Positions 22,254-29,661 of a stretch of DNA of 29,661 bases are shown in pieces. Position 1 is the first letter of the stretch. Each line of letters starts with the position of its first letter. The position numbers and the translations under genes are program-made. The stretch is from the NCBI GenBank assembly GCA_002171575.2, contig NHEI02000025.1, positions 13,875-43,535 of the forward strand. Direction: 5' to 3'. Source of the stretch: Flavobacteriaceae bacterium TMED81. Lineage in GTDB: Bacteria; Bacteroidota; Bacteroidia; Flavobacteriales; Flavobacteriaceae. Below the pieces are notes generated by a model, which did not search any database, was not told the origin of the DNA, and saw only the letters and a program-made list of their open reading frames with translations.

Positions 22254-22272
22254 CTCGAGACAAAGCCTCGAG
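22254..22272 (-). terminator. Possible weak terminator hairpin after the EamA gene
   Basis: CTCGAG, seven bases, CTCGAG: a small hairpin about 30 bases after the EamA stop on the minus strand. The following bases are AT-rich (CGAATAAAATTTAG) but have no true U tract. The remaining 22131-22253 spacer holds nothing I recognise apart from a short echo of GTGAATCG/CGTGAATT. Confidence 0.3.
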
Positions 22273-22301
22273 TAAGCGGAGATTAACTTATAACTGTTTC
22301 C

Positions 22302-23189
22302 TTATTCCCTTTCCCGTTTGGTTACAAGGTAGACCCCGACCAGCACAAACCCGACAGCGAGCCATTTGGTGGGATTCATCTGGTCTGCACCCACGGCAAG
22401 GGCAAACAAAATCCCCATAATGGGCTGGATATAGGTAAAAACGGATAGGGTCGTCGCACGCAAGTGCCGTATTGCATACATCATCAGCAAATAAGTCATA
22501 AAGGTTGTGCCGAGCACCACAAAGCCAATGCGCCACCAAATCGGCAGGGGAATCTGTTGCCAGTCCACCGCTAAAAACTCTGGTAAAGCCACGGGCGCAC
22601 TCATCACAAGCCCAATCAAAAACAACCATTTGAGCAGATGGATGGTATTGTATTTTTCACTCAAAGGCTTGACAACAATCATATACAAGCCATAGGCGCT
22701 GGCATTGACCACAAACAAGAAGTTACCCAAGGCGATATTGGGGGCATTGGTGGGCGCGTGTTGGTTAAATAAAATCAGGGATAATGCGCCCAAAAACCCA
22801 AGTAGAACGCCAATCACACGATATCGTGCCATTTGCTCTTTGAGCAGTATGGCAGAAAACAAAAACACCATAATGGGGGTGGTGGTGATAATGACCGTAC
22901 TGTTGATGGGGGTGGAATATTCCAGTCCTTTAAAAAAGACAAGCATATTGATAGTCATGCCCAAAAACGCAGCGCGAAAAAAAAGCTTTAAATCCGCACG
23001 GGCAATGGGTTGTTTGGGCAAAAAAAGACTCACTGCCCAAAAGAGTACTGTACCACCGATTAGTCGAATCATGATAAAGCCAAATCCCTGTACATAGGTA
23101 GGCATGACGTCTTTGGCGATGGTGTGGTTGAGGGCATAAATGGTGGTGCCACCCAAGGCAGCAAATATGGCGAGGAAACGCTTATCCAT
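22302..23189 (-). CDS. EamA/DMT-family transporter, 295 aa
   Basis: Ten-helix inner-membrane permease of the drug/metabolite transporter superfamily, with two EamA repeats (about 5-135 and 150-288). Family features include GGTTIYALNHTIAK at the first helix, YSTPINSTVIITTTPIMVFLFSAILLKE closing the first repeat, and TTLSVFTYIQPIMGILFALAVG in the second. Substrates of this family range from amino acids to nucleobase-like compounds and cannot be inferred. I use the ATG at 23189 (MDKRFLAIFAALGG), because the upstream extension in the frame lies inside the ArsC-like gene; the two genes overlap by 8 bases (ATGGATAA), indicating coupled translation. Confidence 0.93.
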   Translation of the reverse strand: MDKRFLAIFAALGGTTIYALNHTIAKDVMPTYVQGFGFIMIRLIGGTVLFWAVSLFLPKQPIARADLKLFFRAAFLGMTINMLVFFKGLEYSTPINSTVIITTTPIMVFLFSAILLKEQMARYRVIGVLLGFLGALSLILFNQHAPTNAPNIALGNFLFVVNASAYGLYMIVVKPLSEKYNTIHLLKWLFLIGLVMSAPVALPEFLAVDWQQIPLPIWWRIGFVVLGTTFMTYLLMMYAIRHLRATTLSVFTYIQPIMGILFALAVGADQMNPTKWLAVGFVLVGVYLVTKRERE

Positions 23190-23535
23190 GAACGGCCTGT
23201 TGCATTGCTGCAACCGTTTTTTTGGCATTGCTCAAATAAAAGGTTTTTTCCCAGTGGAGTATGGGACGTTTGAGACAGCTATATTCTGTTTCTAATAGCT
23301 GTTTGTAGCCCATTTCGTCTAGGGTCTTTCCCGCTTTATTCAGGGCTTGCAGCACCCGGGAGCGTTTGTTGATGAGCTGCTCATACGATTGGGTCACGGC
23401 ATAGAGGGCCTCGAGTTGTGCCTGACTGATGGGTTCGTGTTTGACATCCTGAAGCTTGGTGCCTTCGGGCAGGTTGAGTTCCTTCAAAATGCGCATACAC
23501 GTATTGCAAGTCGATAAGTAGATATAGGTATTCAT
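23182..23535 (-). CDS. ArsC/Spx-like thioredoxin-fold protein, 117 aa
   Basis: Small thioredoxin-fold protein of the ArsC (arsenate reductase-like) family. Residues 9-13 are TCNTC, so C10 and C13 form a CxxC pair where classical E. coli ArsC has a single catalytic Cys. R90-P91 in CLKRPILHW corresponds to the conserved Arg-Pro of the family, and LINKRSR near 54-60 is also typical. There is no ars gene nearby, and many family members have unknown, probably thiol-redox, functions; arsenate reduction should not be assumed. It is the first gene of a pair with the EamA transporter and is divergent from the cystathionine enzyme gene, about 96 bases away. Confidence 0.85.
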   Translation of the reverse strand: MNTYIYLSTCNTCMRILKELNLPEGTKLQDVKHEPISQAQLEALYAVTQSYEQLINKRSRVLQALNKAGKTLDEMGYKQLLETEYSCLKRPILHWEKTFYLSNAKKTVAAMQQAVHG

Positions 23536-23605
23536 CGTGCTGTGGTTTCTCGATCAAAGATGATGAATTTTTTAGGAAAATGAGGTGTGGTTGCGCAAAC
23601 ATCAA

Positions 23606-23613
23606 TACATTTG
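23606..23613 (+). promoter_or_regulatory. -7 promoter element for the cystathionine enzyme gene
   Basis: TACATTTG, an exact TAnnTTTG match, 18 bases before the ATG at 23632. It lies inside the longest frame (from 23587), so it supports the shorter protein. Confidence 0.55.
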
Positions 23614-23631
23614 TTGCCAAATTATATTGAG

Positions 23632-24786
23632 ATGGGAAAAGACAACCTCCAATTCAATTCAAAAACGATTCATGGCGGACAAGAGCCCGACAAGGGCTAT
23701 GGCGCTGTGATGCCCCCCGTTTATCTGACGTCCACCTATGCCCAAAGCACACCTGGAGGGCATCAGGGCTATGAATACAGTCGCACACACAACCCCACCC
23801 GAACGGCACTCGAAGCCGCTTTGGCGAGTATCGAAGATGGTAACCACGGATTCTGTTTTGGATCGGGCATGGCCGCCATCGATGCGGTCATCAAGCTACT
23901 CTCACCAGGAGACGAGGTGATTTCGACCAATGACCTCTATGGGGGTAGCTATCGGATTTTCACCAAGATTTTTGAAGACTTTGGGATTAGGTTTCACTTT
24001 GTCGATATGCAAGACCCCGCCAATGTGGCTGGAAAAATCAATGCCAAAACCAAGCTGATTTGGGTCGAAACTCCCACCAATCCGATGATGAATGTGGTGG
24101 ATATCGAAGCCATGCATAAGCTGGTGGCAGACAAAGACATTTTACTGGCAGTTGACAATACCTTTGCTTCGCCTTATTTGCAACAACCCCTCACCATGGG
24201 TGCCGATATTGTGATGCACTCCGCAACCAAATACCTCGGGGGACACTCCGATGTGATTTTGGGTGCCTTGGTGGTGCGCGATGCTGCGCTGGCAGAGCGT
24301 TTGTCGTTTATCCAAAACGCCAGCGGTGCGGTTTGTGGTCCTCTTGATGCCTTTTTGGTATTGCGGGGGATCAAAACCCTACATGTCCGTATGCAACGCC
24401 ATTGCGAAAACGGAGAGAAAATCGCCCATTTCCTCGCCGATCATCCAAAAGTTGGTAAGGTCTATTGGCCGGGCTTTCCGACCCATCCCAATCACGAGGT
24501 GGCCAAGCGACAGATGAATGGATTTGGGGGTATGATTTCGTTTGTACTTGCAGATGATTCAATCGAAAAAGCGACACAAACAGTAGAGCAACTTCAACTC
24601 TTTACCCTAGCCGAATCGCTCGGGGGTGTGGAGAGTTTGGCAGGGCATCCTGCGAGCATGACCCATGCGTCGATTCCCAAAGCAGAACGGGAAATGTCGG
24701 GCGTGGTCGATGGCTTGATTCGCTTGAGTGTGGGCATCGAAAACAGCGATGATTTGATCGAAGACCTCAAGCAAGCAATCGGCTAG
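23632..24786 (+). CDS. Cystathionine gamma-synthase / gamma-lyase family PLP enzyme, 384 aa
   Basis: Cytoplasmic PLP enzyme of the Cys/Met metabolism family (MetB/MetC/CGL type). The PLP-binding lysine is K200 in SATKYLGGHSDV; other markers are YSRTHNPTRTALE (phosphate-binding Tyr/Arg of the neighbouring subunit), FGSGMAAIDAV, WVETPTNP, and SLGGVESLAGHPASMTH near the C-terminus. Length is normal. Synthase and lyase activities cannot be separated reliably by eye, so no symbol is given. I start at MGKDNLQF because the frame's upstream part covers the promoter. A perfect palindrome spans the stop codon, and gdhA follows after 43 bases. Confidence 0.95.
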   Translation: MGKDNLQFNSKTIHGGQEPDKGYGAVMPPVYLTSTYAQSTPGGHQGYEYSRTHNPTRTALEAALASIEDGNHGFCFGSGMAAIDAVIKLLSPGDEVISTNDLYGGSYRIFTKIFEDFGIRFHFVDMQDPANVAGKINAKTKLIWVETPTNPMMNVVDIEAMHKLVADKDILLAVDNTFASPYLQQPLTMGADIVMHSATKYLGGHSDVILGALVVRDAALAERLSFIQNASGAVCGPLDAFLVLRGIKTLHVRMQRHCENGEKIAHFLADHPKVGKVYWPGFPTHPNHEVAKRQMNGFGGMISFVLADDSIEKATQTVEQLQLFTLAESLGGVESLAGHPASMTHASIPKAEREMSGVVDGLIRLSVGIENSDDLIEDLKQAIG

Positions 24787-24793
24787 CCGATTG
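24776..24793 (+). terminator. Perfect 18-base palindrome over the stop codon (hairpin)
   Basis: CAATCGGCTAGCCGATTG is its own reverse complement and contains the TAG stop (24784-24786). As RNA it gives a 7-base stem with loop CUAG. A modest T run follows at 24806-24811 (TATTTTTAA), not adjacent, so it may be a weak terminator or a processing/stability hairpin ahead of gdhA. Confidence 0.5.
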
Positions 24794-24829
24794 AAATTAA
24801 TCCGTATTTTTAACAGATAAAACTTAACC

Positions 24830-26170
24830 ATGAAGCAAATCATAGAGCAGTTTATCACTGATGTGGAAAAGCGCAACCAACATGAGCCAGAATTTATGCA
24901 AGCGGTTCGTGAGGTTGCCGAAAATGTGATTCCCTATATCGTTGAACATGACATTTATCACGGAAAAAACATCTTGATGCGCATGGCGGAGCCCGAGCGT
25001 GTGGTGAGTTTTCGCGTACCGTGGATTGATGATACCGGAGAAATCCGTGTCAACCGTGGTTTTCGGATCGAAATGAACTCCGCCATTGGGCCCTACAAAG
25101 GGGGCTTGCGTTTTCACGAGTCGGTCAACTTGAGTATTCTCAAGTTTTTGGCATTCGAACAGGTGTTTAAAAATGCGCTGACAACCCTACCGATGGGGGG
25201 TGGAAAAGGCGGTGCGGACTTTAATCCCAAAGGTAAATCGGACGGCGAAGTAATGCGTTTTTGCCAGAGCTTTATGACCGAGTTGTTTCGTCATATCGGT
25301 CCCAATCGGGATATTCCTGCAGGGGATATCGGGGTTGGCGGTCGAGAAATTGGCTATATGTTTGGTCAATACAAACGCTTGAAAAACGAATTTACAGGTG
25401 TTCTTACTGGAAAAGGAATCAGTTGGGGTGGCTCGATGATTCGCCCCGAAGCCACGGGCTACGGCGCCGTGTATTTTGCTGAAAATATGCTTTCCACCAA
25501 ATCGGACGGGCTGCAAGGCAAAAACGTAGTGATTTCTGGTTCGGGGAATGTGGCGCAATACGCTGCCGAAAAATGTATTCAGTTGGGTGCCAAGGTGCTC
25601 ACCCTATCCGATTCGTCGGGCTATGTGATGGATCCCGACGGGATCGATGCTGATAAACTGGCTTTTGTGATGGAGCTAAAGAACAACAAACGCGAACGAA
25701 TCGGCAAATATGTAGATGCCTATCCCCGTGCGAGTTTCCACGCAGGGGAACCGCCATGGGCGGTGCCTTGCGATGTGGCATTGCCTTGTGCGACCCAAAA
25801 CGAACTCGATGAAAACAATGCCAAGCAGCTCGCTGCCAATGGGTGTTTTTGCGTGAGTGAAGGCGCTAATATGCCCTCCACTCCCCAGGCGATTAAAGTA
25901 TTCCACGCCAATAAGATGCTCTATGCCCCGGGCAAGGCATCGAATGCGGGTGGTGTAGCCGTTTCTGGTTTGGAAATGGCACAAAATTCCCTCCGCTACA
26001 ACTGGACACGAGAAGAAGTGGACGAGCGCTTACAGGCGATTATGTCTGATATCCATAAAAGCTGTGTGACCTATGGCCAAAATGGCGATCATATCAACTA
26101 TGAAAAAGGGGCCAATATCGCTGGTTTTGTCAAAGTTGCCGATGCCATGCTTGCACAAGGAGTGGTCTAG
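24830..26170 (+). CDS. gdhA: NADP-type glutamate dehydrogenase, 446 aa
   Basis: Hexameric enzyme that assimilates ammonium into 2-oxoglutarate to give glutamate. Length and N-terminus are those of the short hexameric class. K90 and the catalytic K126 lie in GPYKGGLRFH and PMGGGKGGADFNP, and the catalytic Asp D166 in DIPAGDIGVGGREIGY. The dinucleotide fold has GSGNVAQYAAEK, followed by LSDSSGY where NADP-type enzymes usually show Ser/Asp. It is separated from the upstream PLP-enzyme gene by a 43-base spacer with TATTTTTA, one base off the -7 consensus. A peripheral link to amino-acid synthesis is plausible, but a shared operon is uncertain because of the hairpin. Confidence 0.97.
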   Translation: MKQIIEQFITDVEKRNQHEPEFMQAVREVAENVIPYIVEHDIYHGKNILMRMAEPERVVSFRVPWIDDTGEIRVNRGFRIEMNSAIGPYKGGLRFHESVNLSILKFLAFEQVFKNALTTLPMGGGKGGADFNPKGKSDGEVMRFCQSFMTELFRHIGPNRDIPAGDIGVGGREIGYMFGQYKRLKNEFTGVLTGKGISWGGSMIRPEATGYGAVYFAENMLSTKSDGLQGKNVVISGSGNVAQYAAEKCIQLGAKVLTLSDSSGYVMDPDGIDADKLAFVMELKNNKRERIGKYVDAYPRASFHAGEPPWAVPCDVALPCATQNELDENNAKQLAANGCFCVSEGANMPSTPQAIKVFHANKMLYAPGKASNAGGVAVSGLEMAQNSLRYNWTREEVDERLQAIMSDIHKSCVTYGQNGDHINYEKGANIAGFVKVADAMLAQGVV

Positions 26171-26206
26171 GCATACGTTTTGAAAAAGATATCCGTTTAC
26201 TGTGAT

Positions 26207-28489
26207 ATGAAAGCCCTACAAATTTTATTGTTGTTCTGTACTGTTGCTCTCTACAGTCAGTCTGCTGGATGGTCGTCCTTTTACTCTTTTGATGATATAA
26301 CAAGTGTGCATTCTGGCGGTGATGGTCAGGTTTATGGCGTAGCCGAAAACAGTGTGTTTTCCTATGACCCCATCGCCAATGAAGTGGTTCCAATCACAAC
26401 GGTCGATGGCTTGCTCGGCGATGAAATCGGAGCACTTGCGGTATCCGAGGATTTTATGGTCGTGGGCTATGGCAATGGGATGTTGGGAATCCACAATCTT
26501 ATGGATGGATCGGTGATTCTTGACAGTTCAGTTCAGCGAAACTTATCGATTGATCCCACCAAAAAAACCATCCATTCCTTTTTGATCCAAGACCAAACAC
26601 TCTATCTGTCTGCGGGCTATGGAATATCCATATATGACTTGTCCACCAACCGCTTTATCGATTCCTATTTTTTTGGGGTTGGCAACAGCACGATTGAAGT
26701 CAACCAAACTGCTCTGGTAGGTGAGTTTCTTTATGCCGCTACAGAAGAGGGCTTATACAAGGCAATTACAAGCGATCCAAACCTCTTTTTGGAAAGCGCT
26801 TGGAACAAGATCGCAGATGGACAGTGGAAATCCGTTGGGCTGGTCAACAACGTCATTTTGGGTGTGGTTCAGTCCGGATCACAAGTGATTTGTTATGGGC
26901 TGACTGACGACGTTGCCACAGAATATCACCGAGAAAGTGGAACACTTTTTGGGGTTGCGGTTAGCGATACAGAACTCGTCCTCAGTTTTTCCAATACCAT
27001 TCTCGCTTTCGATGATTCGCAATCGGTTCGTACCCTTGCCTCTGCATCTGGGTCCTTGAGTGGGCAACGCTTTACTTCCGCCACAACGGTCGGAAACGAG
27101 CTGTTTATCGGCACTTCGGGTGGTGGCTTGTTGTTGCACAATCCCTCCGAAACACGGGTCTTGAGCCCGAGTGGTCCCTTGATGAATGATATTTTTGAAA
27201 TCTCTGTTCTTCCAAACGAAGAACTCTGGATTGCCCATGGGGCCTATGGCGGATTTTACAATCCCTACCCGCTCAATGCCTATGGCGTGAGTCACCACAG
27301 TGGAGGGAGTTGGCAAAATCTCCCGTTTAACGCCTTGCTCGGTGCGCGAAGCATTGTGAGTGTGGTGCCAAACCCCACCAATCCAAGTCAGGTTTTTGCT
27401 TGCGCCATGCACGACGGTTTGTTGGAAATCAATGATGGTGTAGTCACCAATTTGTGGAACCAAACCAATAGTGGATTGGAGTCTTTAGACCCGATTGAAA
27501 TCAACGAAAACCCAAACTACCGCAGTGTGCGGATTCGAGATGTGGCCTTTGATAGTGAAGGTTCGATGTGGTCGATTACCTCTTTTGTGGCAAAGGGGTT
27601 GAAAAAACGAACCGTCAACGGCGATTGGGAAGATGTTGATCTTACGGAGATCATCCCGATCAATCAAGCCAGTGGATACTCCAAGTTGGAGATTTCTCCC
27701 AACGATGAAGTCTATTTCGGAAGTCTCCGTTATGGCCTGATTGGCTTTGCAGAAATCAACGGCACTCCCGTATTGCGGTCAGTTGATGTGGCAGACAATT
27801 TACCGACTGCAGATGTGAGAAGCGTCGCCCTGGACTTTGATGACAACCTGTGGATCGGCACATCAGAGGGTTTACGGGTTCTCTACAATGCGAGTCGGTT
27901 GTTTACCCAATCGGGTATCTCTGCAAGCACGCTGATCCTTGAAGAAGGTGGAAATATTGGGGAGCTCCTCGCCAACCAGTTTATCCACGCAATTGAGGTG
28001 GATGGGAACAACCAAAAATGGGTAGCAACAGAAGGGGCAGGCGTATTTCTCTTTGCGGAAGACGGAAAAAGCACCCTACAGCATTTTACAGAAGACAACA
28101 GTCCGCTGCCGACAAACTCCGTTCGCAGTTTGGCCTATGAAGCCCAGTCTGGAAAAATCTATATGGGAACGCCAAATGGACTTGTTGCGTTTCAAGGCAA
28201 TGCCTACACCCCATCGGAAAACCTCGAAGAAGTCGAAGTCTATCCAAACCCAATCCGCCCCGGCTACACGGGCCTGCTCACCATTCGCGGACTTCAAGCC
28301 GACTGTGTCGTGAAAATCACAGATATCGCAGGGAACGCGGTTTTTGAAACCACCTCCGCTGGGGGAAGCGTACAATGGGATTTACATTCCTTTGCAGGTA
28401 GTCGCGTTCGTTCGGGTGTATATCTTATTTTTGTGACGACCAATGACGGCTTGGAAAGTGCCGTTGAGAAAGTAATGATTATCAATTGA
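26207..28489 (+). CDS. porZ: PorZ-like two-propeller protein with type IX sorting domain, 760 aa
   Basis: Exported protein of the type IX secretion machinery. A signal peptide (about 1-19, MKALQILLLFCTVALYSQS) is followed by two beta-propeller regions built of two-component-regulator-type repeats such as DGLLGDEIGALAVS, GYGISIYDLSTN, IGTSGGGLLLHN, IGTSEGLRVLYN and MGTPNGLVAF. A C-terminal type A sorting domain (676-760) begins VEVYPNPI and ends ESAVEKVMIIN. This architecture and size match PorZ, which in Porphyromonas sits on the surface with the sortase complex and delivers the lipopolysaccharide attached to cargo. The alternative is an ordinary T9SS cargo with propellers. I start at the ATG 26207 since residues before it (from TTG 26180) precede the signal peptide. 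It is coupled to recO. Confidence 0.82.
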   Translation: MKALQILLLFCTVALYSQSAGWSSFYSFDDITSVHSGGDGQVYGVAENSVFSYDPIANEVVPITTVDGLLGDEIGALAVSEDFMVVGYGNGMLGIHNLMDGSVILDSSVQRNLSIDPTKKTIHSFLIQDQTLYLSAGYGISIYDLSTNRFIDSYFFGVGNSTIEVNQTALVGEFLYAATEEGLYKAITSDPNLFLESAWNKIADGQWKSVGLVNNVILGVVQSGSQVICYGLTDDVATEYHRESGTLFGVAVSDTELVLSFSNTILAFDDSQSVRTLASASGSLSGQRFTSATTVGNELFIGTSGGGLLLHNPSETRVLSPSGPLMNDIFEISVLPNEELWIAHGAYGGFYNPYPLNAYGVSHHSGGSWQNLPFNALLGARSIVSVVPNPTNPSQVFACAMHDGLLEINDGVVTNLWNQTNSGLESLDPIEINENPNYRSVRIRDVAFDSEGSMWSITSFVAKGLKKRTVNGDWEDVDLTEIIPINQASGYSKLEISPNDEVYFGSLRYGLIGFAEINGTPVLRSVDVADNLPTADVRSVALDFDDNLWIGTSEGLRVLYNASRLFTQSGISASTLILEEGGNIGELLANQFIHAIEVDGNNQKWVATEGAGVFLFAEDGKSTLQHFTEDNSPLPTNSVRSLAYEAQSGKIYMGTPNGLVAFQGNAYTPSENLEEVEVYPNPIRPGYTGLLTIRGLQADCVVKITDIAGNAVFETTSAGGSVQWDLHSFAGSRVRSGVYLIFVTTNDGLESAVEKVMIIN

Positions 28490-29208
28490 TGCTTGTCACA
28501 ACCGAAGCACTCGTTTTATCAAAAACCAACTATAGCGAAACCAGCTTGATTGTGCGTTGCTATACCCGTAGTGATGGCATCAAATCCTATATGATTAAAG
28601 GGGGTAAACAGGGTCGAAAGGGCAACAAAAGCACCGCCCTTTTTCAGCCACTCCATCAGCTCGAGATCACTGCCCAACACAAAAACAAATCGGGGCTTTC
28701 GATTCCAAAATCGATTAAAATGAGTAAGCCCTACCAAACGATTCCATTTCAGATGGATAAAATCGCAGTGGTGCTGTTTTTAAGCGAAGTTTTGTCGTCT
28801 GCCTTGCGAGAAGAAGAGGCAAATGCGTCCTTGTTTCATTATCTGACAAGCAGTTTGTCCTGGTTTGATATGCAAGATGATGTAGCCAATTTTCACATCT
28901 TCTTTTTGCTATCCCTCACCAAGCATCTGGGGTTTTTTCCAGAGACAAGTGATCAAAACCAACCCTATTTTGATATGGAAAATGGCTGCTTTAGCACACA
29001 AAAAAGCACACAACAGATTGATGATCCCAGAACGATTTCTGTATTCAAATCGTTTTTAGGCACAACTTTTGATAAGTTGAGCGAGGTTTTGGTGTCAAGT
29101 ACAGAGCGCAAACAACTGCTCGAGCTATTGATGCAATACTATCAAATCCATTTACACGGATTTTCGAGGCCAAAATCACTGAATATATTACATGAAATTT
29201 ATTCATAG
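28489..29208 (+). CDS. recO: DNA repair protein RecO, 239 aa
   Basis: Recombination mediator that, with RecR (and RecF), loads RecA on SSB-coated single strands. The N-terminal OB fold is clear (MLVTTEALVLSKTNYSETSLIVRCYTRSDG in two parts, then KGGKQGRKGNKSTALFQPLHQLEI), followed by the helical domain (FLSEVLSSALREEEAN, FFLLSLTKHLGFFPE). There is no four-Cys zinc site. Length is normal. The ATG at 28489 shares its A with the stop of the upstream gene (TGATG), which is better than the TTG three bases earlier. The next gene begins 17 bases before its stop, so three genes form one unit although their roles differ. Confidence 0.95.
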   Translation: MLVTTEALVLSKTNYSETSLIVRCYTRSDGIKSYMIKGGKQGRKGNKSTALFQPLHQLEITAQHKNKSGLSIPKSIKMSKPYQTIPFQMDKIAVVLFLSEVLSSALREEEANASLFHYLTSSLSWFDMQDDVANFHIFFLLSLTKHLGFFPETSDQNQPYFDMENGCFSTQKSTQQIDDPRTISVFKSFLGTTFDKLSEVLVSSTERKQLLELLMQYYQIHLHGFSRPKSLNILHEIYS

Positions 29209-29661
29209 CTTATCACTTCTTTTTTTTGGGCTTTTGCTCGCTAATCTCAATGGGCAAACCCTACGCATTGTCGATGCGATCACTGGTTACCCCATCCAAG
29301 ACGTCATTGCCTATGACACCCAAGCCAAGGCGAATACGACTAGCAACGCAAATGGGGATATAGACTTATCGATTTTTTCAACCCAAGATGAAATCCATTT
29401 CGAACATCTCGGCTATGAAAGTTTGCGCGTGCGCATTTCGGAACTTGAATCGTCAACCCAACTGGCAATCTATCCAGACACCCAACGACTCGGGGAAATT
29501 GTGCTTTCTGTCAACAGAACAAAAGATGAGAAAAAACGAATCTCCAAACAGGTCGCCATCCTTTCCGATCGAGACATTGCGTCTATCGTTCCCAATACAA
29601 GTGCCGAATTGCTACGAGAAGCTCCTGGGGTTCGTGTCCAACAATCGCAAGGGGGTGGTGG
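29192..29661 (+). CDS. TonB-dependent receptor, N-terminal part (3' end outside window)
   Basis: The reading frame is open to the window edge (156 codons seen). The ATG at 29192 lies inside the last codons of recO in another frame. Residues 1-22 are a signal peptide (MKFIHSLSLLFFGLLLANLNGQ in two parts). A short CarboxypepD_reg-like domain spans about 23-95 (VDAITGYPIQDVIAYD, HLGYESLRV). The start of a plug domain follows, with IVPNTSAELLREAPGVRVQQS and a Gly-rich turn at the very edge. The wording of this plug resembles haem/siderophore-type receptors rather than SusC, but the substrate cannot be decided from the N-terminus. Confidence 0.88.
   Translation, partial: MKFIHSLSLLFFGLLLANLNGQTLRIVDAITGYPIQDVIAYDTQAKANTTSNANGDIDLSIFSTQDEIHFEHLGYESLRVRISELESSTQLAIYPDTQRLGEIVLSVNRTKDEKKRISKQVAILSDRDIASIVPNTSAELLREAPGVRVQQSQGGG

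Noticed and set aside
1..29661. tRNA, rRNA, riboswitch or phage/IS sequences
   Set aside because: I looked for cloverleaf T-arm motifs, conserved riboswitch cores and transposase or integrase frames and saw none; a covariance search would be the decisive test.

Overview
The window looks like chromosomal DNA of a Bacteroidota species, most likely a (marine-type) member of Flavobacteriaceae. The grounds are the gene families (a type IX secretion PorZ-like protein with a C-terminal sorting domain, TonB-dependent receptors with carboxypeptidase-like regulatory domains, a lipoprotein with an acidic surface-export signal after the Cys, DUF3109, a HupE plus dCMP deaminase pair) and the repeated Bacteroidota -7 promoter element TAnnTTTG just upstream of start codons. 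Coding density is very high, genes lie on both strands, and I see no tRNA, rRNA, IS element, phage gene or CRISPR array. No gene-free stretch exceeds 300 bases; the largest is 232 bases in front of nrdB.

Layout. 1-1265 is the 3' end of an RND efflux pump permease, convergent with a small YwqK-like secreted protein. 1795-4037 holds aspS, a coupled small membrane protein and a cold-shock protein, ended by a terminator that also serves the opposite-strand dgt-tadA pair (4085-5847). 5936-11080 is a two-gene outer-membrane unit: a TonB-dependent receptor followed by an acidic surface lipoprotein built from two near-identical units of about 330 residues. A PiT phosphate transporter with a PhoU-like tail follows (11197-13488). 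Then come an acyl-CoA carboxylase carboxyltransferase gene (13573-15174) and, convergent with it, nrdB-nrdA for class Ia ribonucleotide reductase (15225-18724).

18957-23535 is a compact stretch of short genes: DUF3109 and marC (divergent, 45 bases apart, both with promoters that predict leaderless mRNAs), a small membrane protein, hupE-dCMP deaminase (ATGA overlap), a TerB-DnaJ membrane protein (also a leaderless-type promoter), and an ArsC-like gene overlapping an EamA transporter. 23632-26170 carries a cystathionine gamma-synthase/lyase and NADP-type glutamate dehydrogenase. 26207-29661 is a tightly packed run: PorZ-like protein, recO (TGATG coupling) and the start of another TonB-dependent receptor that overlaps recO by 17 bases.

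Functional themes. Several genes act on deoxynucleotide pools (nrdA, nrdB, dgt, dCMP deaminase), but they are in separate units. The most interesting part is the TonB receptor plus duplicated lipoprotein next to a phosphate transporter: it looks like an uptake system of unknown substrate, and the two promoter regions contain TTAA-based repeats spaced in multiples of about 11 bases. Everything here was read by eye; family assignments are from recognised motifs, not from searches.
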